In this document: piece after piece, positions 24,701 through 32,897 of the stretch
Numbering within the stretch: the first letter of the stretch is position 1
How the letters are laid out: each line of letters opens with the position of its first letter
Source: CAVXAE01 sp044225565
GTDB taxonomy: Bacteria; Pseudomonadota; Gammaproteobacteria; Steroidobacterales; Steroidobacteraceae
Length of the DNA: 40,625 bases
Direction: 5' to 3'
Assembly: GCA_044225565.1 (NCBI GenBank)
Contig: JBGAIL010000019.1
Span: 1-40,625, forward strand
The notes under the pieces: generated by a model
Database searches by the model: none
What the model saw: only the letters and a program-made list of their open reading frames with translations
Told to the model about the DNA's origin: nothing
Translations under genes and position numbers: made by a program

Positions 24701-26791
24701 CGCCACCTCCGCCTGCACGGCCGGATCTCCGAGCTCCGCCAGCAGCTCGATCAATTCCGCGCGCAGGATGGAAGCATTCGGGCTTTCCCCGCCGCGACGA
24801 GCCCAGCTGAGCGCGGCAAGCCACGGGCGAAGGCGCTCCCGTACGAAACTGCGAAACGCGGGTTGCGAAGACAATCCCGTATGGAGACGATCGAGCGCCC
24901 TGGCCGTGCGCACGAACTGCGTGAGCACCACCGGATTCGATGCCGGGGAAAGCTTTTCGGCCAGCGCGAAATACGGCTCGAACCCCTGATAGCCGCCAAC
25001 CGCGAGCGCGTAGCTGTCACTCAGCAGTCCCAGCTGATCGGCCGCCGACAGGCCATCGAATCGCGCGCTCAGGGCAGCAAACGCTTCGGGCTCGTAGCGC
25101 ACACGGAAATAGCCGCTCTCGCCGGCGTTAACCTTAACGGGCCCGCAGCCTTTCAGGCTCATGCGGGTAACGCCCTCGCCGGAAACGATCCCGCGCGCAA
25201 CCTCTCCGCTGTCGACGACCGAGGCGTTGACCGGCACCCGCCACTTGCGCGCAGCCTTGGAGCCCGCCTCGAGCCCAAAGCGGCCTTGTTTGAGTTGAAG
25301 CTCCGTGCGCGAGCCGGCATCCGTGCAACGGCTCGCGGCTACGTCGATCAACGGTACCCCGGCCTGCTTCGTGAAATCCCGCGCGATGGCGGATACGGGA
25401 AACTTCGCCGCCTTGTCCAGTTCCGCCCACAGCTCTTCCGTTACTGCATTCCCATACGCATGCCGACCAATATGTGCGCGCACCGCGTTGCGGAACACGT
25501 CTTCGCCCACGTAGCTTTCCAGCATGCGCAGGACCGCCTGCCCTTTCTCGTAGGTGATGGCATCGAACGCTTCCGACGCATCCGCTGCCGTGACCACCTT
25601 CCGGAGAACCGGATGCGTGACATCGCGTGCATCGAGGTCCATCGCGACCTCCCGACTCTCACCTGCATGCAGCCACATGCCCCACTCGGGATGCTGCGCA
25701 TGCGTCATCTTCGTGGACATCCAGGTGGCGAAGCTCTCGTTCAACCACAGGTCGTCCCACCATTTCATCGTGACGAGGTTGCCGAACCACTGATGCGCCA
25801 CCTCGTGCACTTCGGTGACGTAGACGGCCTGCCGATCCGCCTCCGTCGACAGCGCCGGATCGATGAGCAGGTAGGGCTCACCGAACAGCATCGCTCCCCA
25901 GTTCTCCATGGCGCCGAAGCTCGCCGTGCCGGGGATGGCGATCGAATCGAGCTTGGGCAGCGCGTAAGGAATGCCGAAGTAGTCCGTGTAGTAACGCAAC
26001 GCATCGAGCATCGCCCCGAGCGCGAAGCGGCCCTGTTCGGCCTTGCCGCGCTGGGTGATCACTCCGACGTCCACCCCACCCCACTTCTCGGCGACACGAT
26101 CGAACTCGCCTGCCGCGACGAACAGCAGATACGAGCTCATTCTCGGCGTGGGCCGGAAGCGGAATCGGGTGAGCCCCTCCGGCAACGGCTCGCGCGCGAC
26201 GACCGGCATGTTGGACACCGCCTCCATCGAAGACGGCACGGCGATGGAAAGCTCGAAGACGGCCTTCACGCCCGGGTCATCCCAGAGCGGCACGAACAGC
26301 CTTCCGGTGACGGCACAGCACAGGTGCGTCATGAGCATCGACTTGCTGCCGCCGGCGCCATCCGGATGGGCGACGCGGAACAGCCCTTCCACCTGCTCGC
26401 CGATGCGGCCGGAATAGCGGACGTGAAGCTCGTGCCGGCCGGCGGCCAGCGTCTCGTCAAACGAGAAAGTGACGCGCTGGCGCGCCTCGTCGAGCACGAT
26501 GCGGGCGTCGAGCCGGCCATCTGCCCTCGCGCTCTCGAATGCCAGTTGATGCGCGTTCATCGACACCTGGCGCGTGGGCCGCAGGACATCGAGCTTCAAC
26601 AGCAGGTCGCCGTCAAAGTGCTGCAGCACCCCGTCTGGAACGATGTCGATACGATACTCGGCCGGAAGGGTGTCACCCGGCAAAGGATCGAGCGGGTCAG
26701 GTCCACCCGCCCGCGGGGCGGCGCCGGCCTGCGAAGCGCACATTGCCGCCCAGCGGCACAGCAATGCGGTTCGCAGGCCGGATGTCCGCAT
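21718..26791 (-). CDS. Bifunctional exported peptidase: M1 aminopeptidase fused to DPP4-type S9 peptidase
   Basis: One frame of 1679 codons opens at ATG 26791, overlapping the symporter stop (TGATG). After a weak signal peptide (RTALLCRWAAMCASQAGAA) comes a complete M1 aminopeptidase (about residues 30-885): GAMEN at 293-297, HEVAH at 329-333 and the third zinc ligand Glu352 in LWLNESFATW. From Tyr895 (YLRAQSMMAG) a full DPP-IV N-terminal propeller begins (VVPHWVGRSDEFWYDRELPD, RPAFDHERVASALS) with no second signal peptide, then the S9 domain with nucleophile Ser1540 in GVYGVSYGGYMT and DGRGTTGRSKAF. A single extra base near 21908 throws the tail out of frame (open to 21752); the corrected frame gives ALPKTIAYIRALLEAGKPFD and the catalytic His in PGHDHFLRE, ending at 21718. 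M1 removes single residues and DPP4 removes X-Pro dipeptides. Confidence 0.88.
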
Positions 26792-28167
26792 CAGCTCAGC
26801 GCTGCGATGAAGACAGCCACGATCGCAAGCGGGCACACGTACCGCAGCAACCACACGCATGCGCGACGGCCGAAGGGCGTGGTCTCGGCGAGCTCCACTT
26901 CCGCGAACATGCGATCCACGCGCCAGCCGAGGAAGAGGCTGGTGAGGATCGCGCCGACGGGCAACATGATGTTCGAGGAGACGTAATCCACGGCGTCGAA
27001 GAAGTTGCGGTCCGCGAGCCCTGGAACGAACGACAGCGGCTTCCACCCGGCCCACACGTTGAAGGCGAGCACGGAACCGAGCCCCACGAACCACGAGGCG
27101 AGCGCCATGGCACTCACGGCCTTGCCGCGGGACCAGCCGAAACGTTGCATCAGCCAGGCGACGCTGGGCTCGAAAGAGGCGATGGAAGGCATGAGGGCCG
27201 CGAGAACCAGCAGCACGAAGAACAGCGTGCCGATGAGCCTGCCTGCGGGCATTTCCGTGAAGACGCGCGGCAGCACTTCGAACACCAATTGGGAGCCCTG
27301 CGCGGGGTTCATCCCGTAGGCGAACACGAGAGGAAAAACGATGAGCGTGGAGAGCAGCGACACGAGCAGGATCGACGCGCAGATGACGAACGACGTGCGC
27401 ACCAGTGAAGTGCCTGCCGGAATGTACGCGCCGTAGGCGATCATCATCGCCTGCCCCACGCCGGTCGCGTAGAACGCCTGGCCGATGGCGGTGAGCAGCA
27501 CCTGGGCGTTGATCGCCGAAAAGTCAGGCCGGAACGCGAACTCGAGGCCGCGCCGCACGTCGGCCGTGAGCAGCGAATACACCACCAGGATGCCGAGCAG
27601 GATCAGCAGGCCTGGACCACGGATCTTGTTCGCCACCTCGATGCCACGATTCAGGCCGCGCGCAGAGACGTATGCCACCAGCAGTACGAACAAGGCGTGC
27701 CACGCCCCGATCTCCCAGGGACGGGAGAGGAATCCAGGCCACAGCTCACCGACGTGCTCCGGGCCGGCGCGGGACAACTCGCCCACTCCGCACTTGAACG
27801 CGTACGCGAGCACCCAACCGGCGATCACCATGTAGTACGAGACGACGAGGAACGCCGCCAACGTGCCGAGCACGCCGATGGCATTCCATTTGGTGCTGAG
27901 ACCCGCCTCCTTCGCCACGGCACCCGCCGCAGCGGGTGCGCTGCGCCTGGAATGCCGGCCTATCGCGAACTCCGCGGCGAGCAGCGGCAACGCGATCACC
28001 AGGCACGCGAGCACGAACACGAGGATGAACGCGGCACCCCCACCACTTCCGGCGAGATAGGGAAACCGCCAGATGCTGCCCAGACCGACTGCGGCGCCGG
28101 CCGCACCGAGATAACACGCGAGCCGCGAAGACCAGCGTACCGCGCTCGAGCTTTCCACTTCAGCCAT
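26791..28167 (-). CDS. Neurotransmitter:sodium symporter family (SNF) transporter
   Basis: The 458-residue protein starts at ATG 28167 with an AGGGGG site. It has the NSS/LeuT hallmark in helix 1 (GAAGAAVGLGSIWRFPYLAGSGGGAAF), 11-12 membrane segments, the helix 6 unwound region LTAIGQAFYATGVGQAMMIA, and a short C-terminus. Bacterial members import amino acids with Na+ across the inner membrane; the substrate here is not determined. Its stop overlaps the start of the M1-S9 peptidase, and it follows a TonB receptor on the same strand, so it probably imports products released by that peptidase. An in-frame extension upstream to 28215 overlaps a hairpin and is rejected. Confidence 0.92.
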   Translation of the reverse strand: MAEVESSSAVRWSSRLACYLGAAGAAVGLGSIWRFPYLAGSGGGAAFILVFVLACLVIALPLLAAEFAIGRHSRRSAPAAAGAVAKEAGLSTKWNAIGVLGTLAAFLVVSYYMVIAGWVLAYAFKCGVGELSRAGPEHVGELWPGFLSRPWEIGAWHALFVLLVAYVSARGLNRGIEVANKIRGPGLLILLGILVVYSLLTADVRRGLEFAFRPDFSAINAQVLLTAIGQAFYATGVGQAMMIAYGAYIPAGTSLVRTSFVICASILLVSLLSTLIVFPLVFAYGMNPAQGSQLVFEVLPRVFTEMPAGRLIGTLFFVLLVLAALMPSIASFEPSVAWLMQRFGWSRGKAVSAMALASWFVGLGSVLAFNVWAGWKPLSFVPGLADRNFFDAVDYVSSNIMLPVGAILTSLFLGWRVDRMFAEVELAETTPFGRRACVWLLRYVCPLAIVAVFIAALS

Positions 28168-28179
28168 CGTCGCCCCCTG

Positions 28180-28205
28180 GGAACCCGGCATGGATGCCGG
28201 GTTCC
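28180..28205. repeat. 12-bp hairpin between TonB receptor and symporter genes
   Basis: GGAACCCGGCAT and ATGCCGGGTTCC are perfect inverted copies with a 2-nt centre, placed 29 nt after the receptor stop and 13 nt before the symporter start. No T-run follows on either strand. It resembles REP-type intergenic hairpins and could stabilise the receptor message or set the ratio of receptor to transporter. Confidence 0.6.
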
Positions 28206-28233
28206 AGTGTGCCACGAACCGTTCGGACGCAGC

Positions 28234-30495
28234 CTATTGCTTGTAGCGGAAGTTGATGCCGATGGTGCGGGGACGGACGACCGTACGGTCCTGCAGGTAC
28301 GGCGCAGGAATCGTACCGCCCGCACCGCCGTCGTCGAGCGGCACGTAGCCGGAGAGCACGCCGCGATCGTCGAACAGGTTGGCCACGAAGAGCGCGAGCT
28401 CCGTGTGGTCCGTGAGGCCGAAGCCCAGGCGCAGATCGACGCTCTCGTACGAGGGGCGCGTGTAGTTCGAGAAGCCGCCCTGATCGATCTTGTCGATGTA
28501 TTGATATTCACCTCGCATGAAACCGAGATGACCGGTCGGCAGGTTGAAGGAGTATTCGACGGCCACGGAGCCGGTGACCTTCGGCACGAGCGGGATGCTG
28601 TCGCCCTTGGTGACGCCGACGGCCTCCGCGGTGCGGGTGAACTGCGCATCCGTGTAGCCGAAGGAGCCGGAGATGCTGAGCGCGGCGAGCGGCTGCGTCC
28701 AGAACTCAAGCTCCACGCCCTTGCTCTCCGCGGCACCGACGTTGCCCACGAAGGTGAAGCCGCAATCGAGACTCGCGGTCTGCTGCACCTTCTTCCAGTC
28801 GATGTAGTACGCCGCGACGTTGGTGGTGATGCGGCCGTCGGCGAAGGAGGACTTGGTGCCGACCTCGTAATTCCAGAGCTTGTCGGGGCCGAACTCGCTC
28901 TTCGGCCGGTCGAGGCCCAGCCGCTCGAGGTCCTGCCGGCACTCCGGCGTATCGGGTACGAGACTGGTGGGGCCGCCGGGACGGAAGCCGCGCGAGGCCG
29001 AAGCGTAGACCATCTTGTCCCGCGTGATGTCGTACGCCAGCTGCAGCTTCGGTGAGACCGACGAGCCCTTCGCCTTGCCGGTGAACTCCTCGACGTAGTC
29101 CGGATCGGTCGGCTCGAAATCGAGGTTGTAGGTGTACAGCGTGTACTGGTCCTGCTTCCCCTCGAACCAGCGCACGCCGCCAGTGACGTGGAAGCGCTCC
29201 GTCACATCGAAAGTGGCCTCGCCGAATACCGCCTTCTGCTCATCGCCGTTGGTCTGCAGATACGTGAACCATGTGCCGCCATCCCCGACGACCTCGGTCT
29301 GGGTCGTTCCGTACTGGTCGAAGAAGCGCTCCTCGTCCATGTAGAACGCGCCGAAGACGCCGCGCCAGCGATCGCCCTTGTACGCGATGCGCAGCTCCTC
29401 GCTCTTGCGCTCGTTCTCGATGATGTTCGGATAGAGCGCGGTGCCGTACCCTTCGCCGAAGTCGAAGAAGCCCTTGGTGGCATCCTCGAGGCCGAAGAAG
29501 CTCGACTTGAAGTAGGAGCTCGAGGAGACGAGCTGCAGGCGGTCCGTCAGGTCGTAGCTCGCCTCCAGGGTGTAGAGGGTGAAGTCGTTGTCCTGCTCCT
29601 CGTTCACGCGGCTCAGGAAGTAGCGCGCCAGGTCGCGGAAGTCCGGCTCGAAGGAGCCGGCGTCGTCGACGTGAGTCTCCTGGCGGAAGATGGCCGGGGT
29701 GATGCGGAAGCGATCCGTGATCTGGAACGTCGCGGAGACGCGAGCGCCCCAGCTCTGATCGCCGTTGACGTCCTTGAGCGCCACGCCGGCGGAGGTGCCT
29801 TCCGGCGCATCGAGGTAACGGTCGATGAAGCCGCCGTTGTCGCGCTTGAACGCGACGGCGCGCAGCGCCACCTTGTCCTCTACCAGCGGCACGTTGACCA
29901 TGCCGTTCACGCCGTAGCTGGTGTCACCCTTGTGGGTGGATTCGAGGCTCACATCGCCCGCCCAGCCGAACTCGCTGAGGTTCGGCTTGTTGGTCACCAC
30001 GCGGATCGTGCCGCCCATCGAGTTCGCGCCGTACAGCGTGCCTTGCGGACCGCGCAGCACTTCGACGCGCTCCACGTCGAAGAGCTTGGGATCCATCAGG
30101 GGGATCGGGGTCTCATCGAGGTAGAACGCGGTAGTGGGCACCGAGTCGTAGCCGGACTCGATGCCGCGCATGCTCAGGCGGCGTCCGCCGCGGATGTCGT
30201 CGCGACCGCCCGCCGCGGTGGTGAGCTGGAAGCCCAGGCCCGGAATGGTTCGTACGTAATCGATGAAGGTGTCGATGCCCGCCTTCTCGATGCGGCTCTG
30301 GTCGACCACCGTGATGCTGGAGGGAATGCCCTGCAGGCGCTGTGCGCCGAGCTTGCCGGCAGTGACCACGACTTCATCGATGCCGGTGGACTCGGGCTCG
30401 CTCTTCTGCGGTTCGGGCTGGGTTTGTGCGTAGGCTTGCGCGGCCTGCAGGCTCGCGAGCACGAACGCGGCGACGGAGAGGGTTCTCAAGGACAT
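28234..30495 (-). CDS. TonB-dependent outer-membrane receptor
   Basis: ATG 30495 has a GGGGAG site and begins a signal peptide (MSLRTLSVAAFVLASLQAAQ). The 753-residue protein has a TonB-box-like region (STGIDEVVVTAGK), plug motifs (GIPSSITVVDQSRIEKAGID, RLSMRGIESGYDSVPTTAFY, VERVEVLRGPQGTLYGANSM, GTIRVVTNKP) and a 22-strand barrel ending in IGINFRYKQ with a terminal aromatic-x-aromatic type strand. These receptors import ligands using the proton-motive force. The ligand is unknown, but the gene heads an operon with an amino-acid symporter and the fused peptidase, suggesting peptides. It is divergent from the TetR-sarcosine oxidase genes. The frame is intact. Confidence 0.93.
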   Translation of the reverse strand: MSLRTLSVAAFVLASLQAAQAYAQTQPEPQKSEPESTGIDEVVVTAGKLGAQRLQGIPSSITVVDQSRIEKAGIDTFIDYVRTIPGLGFQLTTAAGGRDDIRGGRRLSMRGIESGYDSVPTTAFYLDETPIPLMDPKLFDVERVEVLRGPQGTLYGANSMGGTIRVVTNKPNLSEFGWAGDVSLESTHKGDTSYGVNGMVNVPLVEDKVALRAVAFKRDNGGFIDRYLDAPEGTSAGVALKDVNGDQSWGARVSATFQITDRFRITPAIFRQETHVDDAGSFEPDFRDLARYFLSRVNEEQDNDFTLYTLEASYDLTDRLQLVSSSSYFKSSFFGLEDATKGFFDFGEGYGTALYPNIIENERKSEELRIAYKGDRWRGVFGAFYMDEERFFDQYGTTQTEVVGDGGTWFTYLQTNGDEQKAVFGEATFDVTERFHVTGGVRWFEGKQDQYTLYTYNLDFEPTDPDYVEEFTGKAKGSSVSPKLQLAYDITRDKMVYASASRGFRPGGPTSLVPDTPECRQDLERLGLDRPKSEFGPDKLWNYEVGTKSSFADGRITTNVAAYYIDWKKVQQTASLDCGFTFVGNVGAAESKGVELEFWTQPLAALSISGSFGYTDAQFTRTAEAVGVTKGDSIPLVPKVTGSVAVEYSFNLPTGHLGFMRGEYQYIDKIDQGGFSNYTRPSYESVDLRLGFGLTDHTELALFVANLFDDRGVLSGYVPLDDGGAGGTIPAPYLQDRTVVRPRTIGINFRYKQ

Positions 30496-30551
30496 GGCGG
30501 CTCCCCTGGAAGGTGACGGCGATTGCGGATCGGCTCTGGTCTCCAGACAGA

Positions 30552-30580
30552 ACTGTACTGAATGTTCATGGGCACCGCAA
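30552..30580 (-). promoter_or_regulatory. TonB receptor promoter with operator-like repeat in the spacer
   Basis: On the minus strand TTGCGG (30580-30575), a 17-nt spacer and TACAGT (30557-30552) form a moderate sigma-70 promoter, with the start of transcription near 30545 and a leader of about 50 nt. The spacer contains TGAACATTCA, a short inverted repeat. The plus-strand word TGTACTGAAT (30554-30563), overlapping the -10, differs by one base from TGTACTGTAT in the soxB promoter (31330-31339), so the same regulator could act on both. Confidence 0.45.
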
Positions 30581-30658
30581 CAGCATGCCGGCACCGTATT
30601 TCCCTGTGGTATGGAACACACATCCCTGTATAAGATGCGCACCACAAAGGAGCCCGCC

Positions 30659-31351
30659 TTGGCACAGATCACCCGCAAGCTCACCCCCGAGGACTGGGTC
30701 GCCGCCGCCCGCAAGGTGCTCATGAACTCGGGCGTCGACGACGTGAAGGTGGACCGGCTGTCGCGCGAGATGAAGGTGACGCGAGGCAGCTTCTACTGGC
30801 ACTTCAAGAACCGCAAGGACCTGCTCGATGCGCTGCTGCACGACTGGGAAGTGCGCAATCTCAACCAGATCGACTATCTGCGCGCGGCGTGGGCCGAAGA
30901 CGTCCCGGACCTCGCGTACATCAACGTCATCTACCTCGGCGGCGACCAGCTCTACCCCGCCTACGACACGGCCATCCGCATCTGGGCACGCAAGTCCGCC
31001 ACGGTGGCCGCCGCCGTCGGGCGCATCGACGATGCGTGGATCGGCGTGCTGAAGGAGCTCTTCGCGGGCCAGGGCATCGGCGACACCGAGGCATTCGTGC
31101 GCGCGCGCATCAACTACTTCCATCAGGTGGGCTACTACGCGCTCGCCGTGAAGGAGACCATCGAGGAGCGCGCGCGCCTCATTCCCTACTACTACAAGAT
31201 ACTCTCCGGCCGCGAGCCCTCCCCCAAGCTCGCCGCGATACTCGACGACATCCTCGAGAGGCGCCGCACCGCGGAACCGAAACGGCCGCAAACGCGGCGC
31301 GCGCGCGAGACGATTGATCCATACACATGTGTACTGTATCGTCGCGCCATC
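30659..31351 (+). CDS. TetR-family regulator, open in frame into soxB
   Basis: The start is TTG 30659 with an ideal AAAGGAG site 6 nt upstream, preceded by a TATAAG -10-like hexamer at 30629-30634. The product begins LAQITRKLTPEDWVAAARKV, with the helix-turn-helix VDRLSREMKVTRGSFYWHFK and the usual TetR exit NRKDLLDALL, followed by an all-helical ligand domain. There is no stop codon before the next gene: the frame runs through RRTAEPKRPQTRRARETIDP into the soxB ATG at 31352. A one-base shift in the CGCGCGCG run near 31300 would create a TGA at 31315-31317, so a sequencing error could hide the real stop. It probably represses the sox operon and perhaps the receptor operon. Confidence 0.82.
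31314..31342 (+). promoter_or_regulatory. soxB promoter with palindromic operator between -35 and -10
   Basis: TTGATC (31314-31319), a 17-nt spacer and TATCGT (31337-31342) match the sigma-70 hexamers at four of six positions each. The spacer contains a perfect 12-bp palindrome, TACACATGTGTA (31322-31333), the classic position for a repressor that blocks RNA polymerase. The predicted start of transcription (about 31349) is only a few nucleotides from the soxB ATG (31352), so the message may be nearly leaderless, which fits the absence of a ribosome-binding site. Confidence 0.55.
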
Positions 31352-32602
31352 ATGTATCGGTACTCGCTGCTCAGCCTCGCCCGCAACGCGCTGGGCGGCC
31401 ACACCCGCTGGCCGCAGGCATGGCGGAGCCCGCAGCCCAAACCCTCTTATGACGTGATCGTCGTCGGTGGCGGGGGGCACGGCCTCGCCACCGCGTTCTA
31501 TCTCGCCAGCCGTCACGGCGTCCGCAACGTCGCCGTGCTGGAGAGAGGCTGGATAGGCGGCGGCAACACCGGCCGCAACACCACCATCGTCCGCTCCAAC
31601 TATCTCTATCCGGAAAGCGCGCGCATCTACGATCTGTCGGTGCGGCTGTACGAGAACCTCTCCCGCGAGGTGAACTTCAACGTCATGCTCAGCCAGCGCG
31701 GCGTGCTCACGCTCGCGCAGAGCCGTCACGACATGGAGATCCAGCAGCGCCTCGCGAACGCCATGCAGCTAAACGGGGTGGACAGCGAGCTGCTCACGCG
31801 CGAACAGGTCCGGGATCTCGTACCTCTGCTGGACATGTCGCCCGGGGCGCGCGTGCCGGTGCTCGGCGGAATGATCCAGCGCCGCGGCGGAACCGCCAGG
31901 CACGACGCCGTCGCGTGGGGATATGCCCGAGCCGCGGATGCGCTCGGCGTCGATATCATCCAGAACTGCGAGGTGCAGGGCTTCGAGATCGGCAGCGACG
32001 GCATCACCGGCGTGCACACCTCACGCGGCACCATTCGTTCGCGCAAGGTGGCGCTCGCCGTCGCAGGCAGTTCCACGGTGCTCGCGACGAGAGCCGGCTT
32101 CCGGCTGCCGGTCATCTCGTACTCGCTGCAGGCCATGGTGTCGGAGCCCATCAAGCCCGTGCTGGACACGGTCGTGAACTCCATGGGCACCGGCGTCTAC
32201 GTGAGCCAGTCGGACAAGGGCGAGCTCGTCATCGGCAGCGCGCTGGATCTCTACCCTTCCTACGCACAGCGCGGAAACTTCCCGATCACCCGGGAGACCA
32301 TCGCGGGCCTGCTCACGCTTTTCCCCGCCTTCTCGCGACTGCGGCTCATGCGGCAATGGGCAGGCACGGTCGACGTGGTGCCGGATTCCAGCCCCATCAT
32401 CGGGCGTGCGCCGGTGCCGGGCATGTTCCTCGATTGCGGCTGGGGAACCGGCGGCTTCAAGGCGATCCCGGCCGGGGGCTTCTGCCTCGCACACCACATC
32501 GCCACGGGCGAGCCGCATCCCGCGGCCATCCCGTTCGGCCTCGAGCGCTTCGCGACCGGTGCGCTCATCGACGAAGCCGGCGCGGCGGGCATCGCACACT
32601 AG
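31352..32602 (+). CDS. soxB: Sarcosine oxidase, heterotetrameric, beta subunit
   Basis: SoxB carries the catalytic flavin centre that oxidises sarcosine (N-methylglycine) to glycine. The protein (416 aa from ATG 31352) begins MYRYSLLSLARNALGGHTRW, as beta subunits usually do, followed by the FAD-binding loop YDVIVVGGGGHGLATAFYL, GWIGGGNTGRNTTIVRSNY, and GTARHDAVAWGYARAADAL, whose His184 lies where covalent FMN is attached in characterised enzymes. The C-terminus has WAGTVDVVPDSSPIIG and FLDCGWGTGGFKAIPAGG. It is first in a soxBDAG operon. Translation may instead continue from the upstream TetR gene because no stop separates them. Confidence 0.95.
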   Translation: MYRYSLLSLARNALGGHTRWPQAWRSPQPKPSYDVIVVGGGGHGLATAFYLASRHGVRNVAVLERGWIGGGNTGRNTTIVRSNYLYPESARIYDLSVRLYENLSREVNFNVMLSQRGVLTLAQSRHDMEIQQRLANAMQLNGVDSELLTREQVRDLVPLLDMSPGARVPVLGGMIQRRGGTARHDAVAWGYARAADALGVDIIQNCEVQGFEIGSDGITGVHTSRGTIRSRKVALAVAGSSTVLATRAGFRLPVISYSLQAMVSEPIKPVLDTVVNSMGTGVYVSQSDKGELVIGSALDLYPSYAQRGNFPITRETIAGLLTLFPAFSRLRLMRQWAGTVDVVPDSSPIIGRAPVPGMFLDCGWGTGGFKAIPAGGFCLAHHIATGEPHPAAIPFGLERFATGALIDEAGAAGIAH

Positions 32603-32618
32603 CTCGAGGGACTCACAG

Positions 32619-32897
32619 GTGCTCATCATCCATTGTCCGCACTGCGGCCCGCGTGACGAGATCGAGTTCGTCTGCGGCGGCGAGAGCCACATCGCCCGGC
32701 CCGGACCACCGGAATCCGTCAGTGATGCGCAGTGGGCGGACTATCTCTTCTTCCGCCGCAACGTCCGCGGCACATCGTACGAGCGCTGGCTGCACCGGTA
32801 TGGCTGCGGCCAATGGTTCCACATCGGGCGGGATACGGTGACGCATGCCATCCGCGCCACCTACGGCATGACCGACCCGAAGCCGGAGGCCGGCTGA
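32619..32897 (+). CDS. soxD: Sarcosine oxidase, delta subunit
   Basis: A 92-residue protein starting at GTG 32619 (GAGGGA upstream) with the SoxD zinc-binding pattern: CPHCGPRDEIEF near the N-terminus, CGGE, then GCGQWFHIGRDTVTH. The delta subunit binds structural Zn and joins the heterotetramer. The stop TGA overlaps the soxA ATG (TGATG), so translation is coupled. Length and composition are typical. Confidence 0.93.
   Translation: MLIIHCPHCGPRDEIEFVCGGESHIARPGPPESVSDAQWADYLFFRRNVRGTSYERWLHRYGCGQWFHIGRDTVTHAIRATYGMTDPKPEAG

Noticed and set aside
24419..26986. An 855-codon plus-strand open frame antisense to the M1-S9 gene
   Set aside because: The composition (Arg, His, Gln, Glu) is that of a shadow frame and no motif is present, whereas the opposite strand carries complete M1 and S9 active sites.
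28180..28205. An intrinsic terminator after the TonB receptor
   Set aside because: The stem is good but no T-run follows on either strand.
28168..28215. An upstream start for the symporter (MAHWNPASMPGSQGATM)
   Set aside because: It would run through the hairpin, whereas ATG 28167 has a good ribosome-binding site and the normal N-terminus.
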